A DNA stretch of 64,000 bases from positions 97,920 through 161,919 of the forward strand of contig NZ_LLWQ01000162.1 of NCBI RefSeq assembly GCF_001447385.1. The letters run 5' to 3'. Under the pieces are notes generated by a model. The model was not told where the DNA came from. It searched no databases and worked only from the letters and a program-made list of their open reading frames with translations. This DNA comes from Paracoccus sp. MKU1. GTDB taxonomy: Bacteria > Pseudomonadota > Alphaproteobacteria > Rhodobacterales > Rhodobacteraceae. Positions 61,081-64,000 of the stretch are shown here, one piece after another (position 1 is the stretch's first letter; every line of letters begins with the position of its first letter). The translations under genes were made by a program, and so were the position numbers.

Positions 61081-61090
61081 GTAGGAGAAG

Positions 61091-61771
61091 TCAGTTGCAG
61101 AGCGCGTCCACCCATTGCGGCACCACCGCGGTCGCGGGGCCGGTGCGGCGGTCGGAGAAGTCGCGGCTGACGGCCGAGGCCGCCAGGTTCAGTTCGATCG
61201 TCTCGGCGCCTTTGCGGCGGGCGTGTTGCGCGAGGCCGGCGGCCGGATAGACCAGGCCCGAGGTGCCGATGGCGGCAAAGAGGTCGGCGCTTTCGACCGC
61301 TTCCCAGATCCGCTCCATGTGATAGGGGATCTCGCCGAACCAGACGATGTCGGGCCGGGTCAGCGCCTGGCCGCAGGCCGGGCAGGGATCCGGCGCCCGC
61401 ATCACCAGCGCCGCCGGCCAGCGATGCCCGCAGCCGGCGCAGAGCGCGCCGAGCAGGCTGCCATGCATATGGATCACCTCGGGCGAGCCGCCGCGTTCGT
61501 GCAGGTCGTCGACGTTCTGCGTGATCAGCGTCACCTGGTGACGCTCTGCCAGCCGTGCCAGCGCCCGATGCGCGGCATTGGGCTGCGCCCGGGCGGCATC
61601 GGCGCGGCGCTGGTTGTAGAAGCGATGCACCAGCGCCGGGTCGCGCTGAAAGCCCTCGGGCGTCGCGACATCCTCGATGCGGTGCTCCTCCCACAGGCCG
61701 TCGGTGGCGCGGAAGGTCCTGATGCCGCTTTCGGCCGAGATGCCGGCTCCCGTCAGTATGGCGATGCGCAT
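61091..61771 (-). CDS. cobB: NAD-dependent protein deacylase, sirtuin (CobB type, class III)
   Basis: Removes acyl groups from lysines with NAD. The 226 residues have TGAGISAESGIRTFRATDGLW (about 7-27), TQNVDDLHERGG, the catalytic His in VIHMHGSLLGALC, four zinc cysteines (CAGC, CPAC) and GTSGLVYPAAGL. Tyr and Arg in RFYNQRR (about 50-56) match the YxxR pair that favours succinyl or malonyl lysine. Confidence 0.95.
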   Translation of the reverse strand: MRIAILTGAGISAESGIRTFRATDGLWEEHRIEDVATPEGFQRDPALVHRFYNQRRADAARAQPNAAHRALARLAERHQVTLITQNVDDLHERGGSPEVIHMHGSLLGALCAGCGHRWPAALVMRAPDPCPACGQALTRPDIVWFGEIPYHMERIWEAVESADLFAAIGTSGLVYPAAGLAQHARRKGAETIELNLAASAVSRDFSDRRTGPATAVVPQWVDALCN

Positions 61772-61778
61772 TCCTGCC

Positions 61779-62084
61779 TCAGCGCGCGCAATAGGCCTCG
61801 GCCGCGGCGGCGAAATTCTTGTAGCGCGCCCAGAAGGCGTTGTCGGCGTCGCTTTTCGACATGCGCACCTCTTGCGCCTTGTCCGCGTCGCGGAAGAAGC
61901 GCGCGGCCCGGCGCTGGTCCGAGCGCGACAGCGTCTGGTCGGCCACCTGCTGGATGCAGCGGCACGCCTGGCTGTTGCGGGCGCCGCGTTCCGAACGCAC
62001 GCAGGCGGAATCGATCGGGCCGGCGTCAGCGAGCGGCGCAGTCAAAACCACCGCCGCGGCTGCGATCATCAATCGGTTGAACAT
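61779..62084 (-). CDS. Small exported protein of unknown function
   Basis: The 101 residues start with a clear signal peptide (MFNRLMIAAAAVVLTAPLADAG, cleavage about residue 21). The mature part is basic and has Cys at ACVRSERGARNSQACRCIQQ and near the end (AYCAR), enough for two disulfides. GAGGAGACAG precedes ATG 62084. It lies eight bases upstream of the sirtuin gene on the same strand, so it is probably co-transcribed. I do not recognise the family. Confidence 0.8.
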   Translation of the reverse strand: MFNRLMIAAAAVVLTAPLADAGPIDSACVRSERGARNSQACRCIQQVADQTLSRSDQRRAARFFRDADKAQEVRMSKSDADNAFWARYKNFAAAAEAYCAR

Positions 62085-62253
62085 CTCTGTCTCCTCGGCT
62101 CCTGCCACGGCAACGGGGCTGGGCACCCTCTTTCGGCCGCGCATCTTGTCTGGCGAAGCTTAACAGAAGCCGCCCTTCGCCTCAATTGCGGCAGGGCGGC
62201 ATGGCTGCTCCAAGGATGGCGGCTGCGGGGGGCTGCGACCGCAAGATATGCGG

Positions 62254-62439
62254 TCAGGCCGGCGCCGGCGTGTAGCCCGCCTGGCGAATCACCTCGGCCG
62301 CGCGGGCCGGCTCCAGCCCCTCGACCGTGACGCTGCGGCCGGCCAGGTCGGTCGTGGCCCGGCCGCCGGCCTCGGCCACCGCCTTTTGGATGGCGGCGGT
62401 GCAATGGCCGCAGCTCATGTCCTCGACGCGGAATTTCAT
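62254..62439 (-). CDS. CopZ-like heavy-metal-associated domain protein
   Basis: A 61-residue single HMA domain: MKFRVEDMSCGHCTAAIQKA has the metal-binding Cys pair (SCGHC, residues 9-13), and the rest follows the beta-alpha-beta pattern. Probably a cytosolic copper chaperone. AAAGGATGC lies ahead of the ATG. No P-type ATPase is adjacent. Divergent from the DMT exporter gene. Confidence 0.9.
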   Translation of the reverse strand: MKFRVEDMSCGHCTAAIQKAVAEAGGRATTDLAGRSVTVEGLEPARAAEVIRQAGYTPAPA

Positions 62440-62526
62440 CGGCGCATCCTTTCGCTCGCCCAGGAACCGGCCTATGATCGCGTCGCGGCGCCGCGGGCGC
62501 AACTCCCCCTCATGAGGCTGCGACCA

Positions 62527-63432
62527 ATGGTCACCGAAAATTTCCGCGGCGCGATTCTGATGGTCGTCTCGATGGTGCTGTTCGCCTTCGAGGACATGTT
62601 CATCAAGCTGCTTGCGGCCGAGTTGCCCTATGCGCAGGTGCTGGCGCTGATCGGGCTTCTGGGCTTTCTCGCCTTCACGGCCATGCTGAAGCTCAAGGGC
62701 GGGCGGCTGTTCACGCGCGACCTGGTCCGCCCCATCGTGCTGTTTCGCGGGTTGATGGAGGCGGTGGGCTCGATCGGCATCGTCGTGGCGCTGGCGCTGA
62801 CGGAACTTTCCTCGACCTCGGCGATCATGCAGGCGCTGCCCCTGGCCATCGTGCTGGGCGCGGCGCTGTTTCTGGGCGAGCCGGTCGGCTGGCGGCGCTG
62901 GAGCGCGATCATCGCGGGCTTTCTTGGCGTGCTGCTGGTGATCCGGCCGGGGCTGGCCGGGTTCCAGCCGGTGTCGCTGATGGCGCTGATGGCGGTGGTG
63001 GGGCTGGCGGCACGCGACATCGCCACCCGACGGGTGCCGGCGCATATCCATTCCGACCAGCTTGCCGCCTCGGCCTTTTTCGCCATCCTGATCGCTGCGG
63101 TGCTGATGGGGCTGGCGCTGGGGCAGGATTTCGTCATGCCGAGCCCGCGGCAATGGCTGCTGTTTCTCGCCTGCATCACCCTGGGTGTCGGCGGCTATGC
63201 GCTGCTGGTCACCGCCACCCGCGTTGGCGAGGCCTCGGCACTTGCGCCCTATCGCTATGCAAGGCTGGTCTTTGCCCTGATCCTGGCCTTTCTGGTCTTT
63301 GGCGAGCGTCCCGACGCGCTGACGCTGACCGGCGCCGCGATCATCGTCGCCTCGGGCTGCTACACCATGTGGCGCGAGGCCGCGCTGCGCCGCCGCCGGC
63401 TGCGCGAGGCCGGTTTCGTCGCCGCCTCATGA
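62527..63432 (+). CDS. EamA/DMT-family inner-membrane transporter
   Basis: The 301-residue protein has about ten hydrophobic helices in two EamA halves (about 5-140 and 150-285); motifs include [19 protein letters not shown] and [26 protein letters not shown] 62527 is chosen because GAGG lies nine bases upstream; ATG 62512 would add five residues. The substrate is unknown. Confidence 0.87.
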   Translation: MVTENFRGAILMVVSMVLFAFEDMFIKLLAAELPYAQVLALIGLLGFLAFTAMLKLKGGRLFTRDLVRPIVLFRGLMEAVGSIGIVVALALTELSSTSAIMQALPLAIVLGAALFLGEPVGWRRWSAIIAGFLGVLLVIRPGLAGFQPVSLMALMAVVGLAARDIATRRVPAHIHSDQLAASAFFAILIAAVLMGLALGQDFVMPSPRQWLLFLACITLGVGGYALLVTATRVGEASALAPYRYARLVFALILAFLVFGERPDALTLTGAAIIVASGCYTMWREAALRRRRLREAGFVAAS

Positions 63433-63473
63433 ACCCTCTTTCCGCAACGCCAAAGCCCTTGTATAGCCCGGCC

Positions 63474-64000
63474 ATGACCGACCTTGACCTCATCCGCAAT
63501 TTCTCGATCGTGGCCCATATCGACCACGGCAAATCCACCCTGGCCGACCGCCTGATCCAGCTGACGGGTACGGTCGCCGAACGCGACATGAAGGCCCAGC
63601 TGCTCGACAGCATGGATATCGAGCGCGAGCGGGGCATCACCATCAAGGCCAACACCGTGCGCATCGAATACCCCGCGCGGGACGGGCGGACCTATGTGCT
63701 GAACCTGATCGACACCCCCGGCCACGTGGACTTCGCCTATGAGGTCAGCCGAAGCATGCGCGCGGTCGAGGGCAGCCTGCTGGTCGTGGACGCGACGCAG
63801 GGGGTCGAGGCGCAGACGCTGGCCAATGTCTACCAGGCCATCGATGCCGGGCACGAGATCGTGCCGGTGCTGAACAAGATCGACCTGCCCGCCGCCGAGC
63901 CCGACCGCGTCAAGGAACAGATCGAGGACGTGATCGGCATCGACGCCCATGACGCCATCGAGATCTCGGCCAAGACCGGCCTCGGCATCCCCGACGTGCT
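63474..64000 (+). CDS. lepA: Elongation factor 4 (LepA), partial at right edge
   Basis: Ribosome-bound GTPase. The 175 codons present show G1 [13 protein letters not shown] (about 14-26), switch [15 protein letters not shown]3 DTPGHVDF (about 79-86) and G4 NKIDLP (about 133-138). The frame runs off the right edge. ATG 63474 matches the family start [19 protein letters not shown], and the spacing from the DMT gene is 41 bases. Confidence 0.97.
   Translation, partial: MTDLDLIRNFSIVAHIDHGKSTLADRLIQLTGTVAERDMKAQLLDSMDIERERGITIKANTVRIEYPARDGRTYVLNLIDTPGHVDFAYEVSRSMRAVEGSLLVVDATQGVEAQTLANVYQAIDAGHEIVPVLNKIDLPAAEPDRVKEQIEDVIGIDAHDAIEISAKTGLGIPDV

Overview
The window is about two-thirds G+C, densely packed, and reads as a chromosomal segment of an alphaproteobacterium of the Rhodobacteraceae, most likely a Paracoccus close to P. 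denitrificans. The main support is the intact assimilatory nitrate/nitrite locus in the order nasT-nasS-nasA-nasB-nasG-nasH-nasC, which is the P. denitrificans arrangement. The glg cluster, the nadABC run and an FNR-type TTGA-N6-TCAA box fit the same assignment. There is no phage, insertion sequence, CRISPR array or plasmid backbone. Nearly every gene belongs to a recognised family, so the unusual content lies mostly in regulatory DNA, small genes and dispersed repeats.

Layout. 1-9.6 kb (mostly minus strand): dnaB (cut by the left edge) with DnaA-type boxes upstream, pyrC-pyrE, a small phasin-like protein, gap, a 47-residue membrane peptide, an isolated FliG-like protein, purB, glnA and glnB. 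9.7-16.4 kb: nnrE/D fusion, tRNA-Leu(UAG), an unrecognised 159-residue protein behind an AT-rich patch, tex, and the minus-strand pair of a MOSC-domain gene and pdxY. 16.6-26.1 kb: the nas regulators and structural genes. 26.1-30 kb: a divergent Fe(III) ABC transporter around an AT-rich palindrome. 30-32.1 kb: a copper-delivery cassette (DUF2946-like protein, YcnI-PCuAC fusion, Sco). 32.5-39.8 kb: a trehalose-type ABC transporter with thuA, thuB and a second Gfo/Idh/MocA oxidoreductase. 39.9-46.2 kb: pabB-pabC, an IclR regulator and nadABC. 46.4-59.3 kb: glycogen metabolism, glgP-glgB-glgC-glgA-glgX-malQ-pgm. 59.3-64 kb: an AhpD/CMD-family protein with an FNR-type box, an isolated phnM, a sirtuin, a small exported protein, a CopZ-like metallochaperone, a DMT exporter and the start of lepA.

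How parts work together. NasS and NasT sense nitrate and nitrite and control nasABGHC, probably through the RNA leader ahead of nasA. That leader carries a hairpin whose hexanucleotide loop has A at position 1 and G at position 4, the pattern bound by ANTAR antiterminators. NasB (NADH/FAD/siroheme) passes electrons to nitrite, and through the Rieske protein NasG to the molybdenum enzyme NasC. GlnA and PII then handle the ammonium. The glg genes form a nearly gapless operon covering synthesis, branching, debranching and phosphorolysis of glycogen.

The most interesting observation is a dispersed repeat family (a G5/C5 hairpin head and a GTATTT-n-AGAAG tail) seen as intergenic copies near 1.2, 14.7 and 61.0 kb. 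A further copy lies in frame inside the MOSC gene at about 16056-16127, adding about 24 residues to the protein, much as Rickettsia palindromic elements do.
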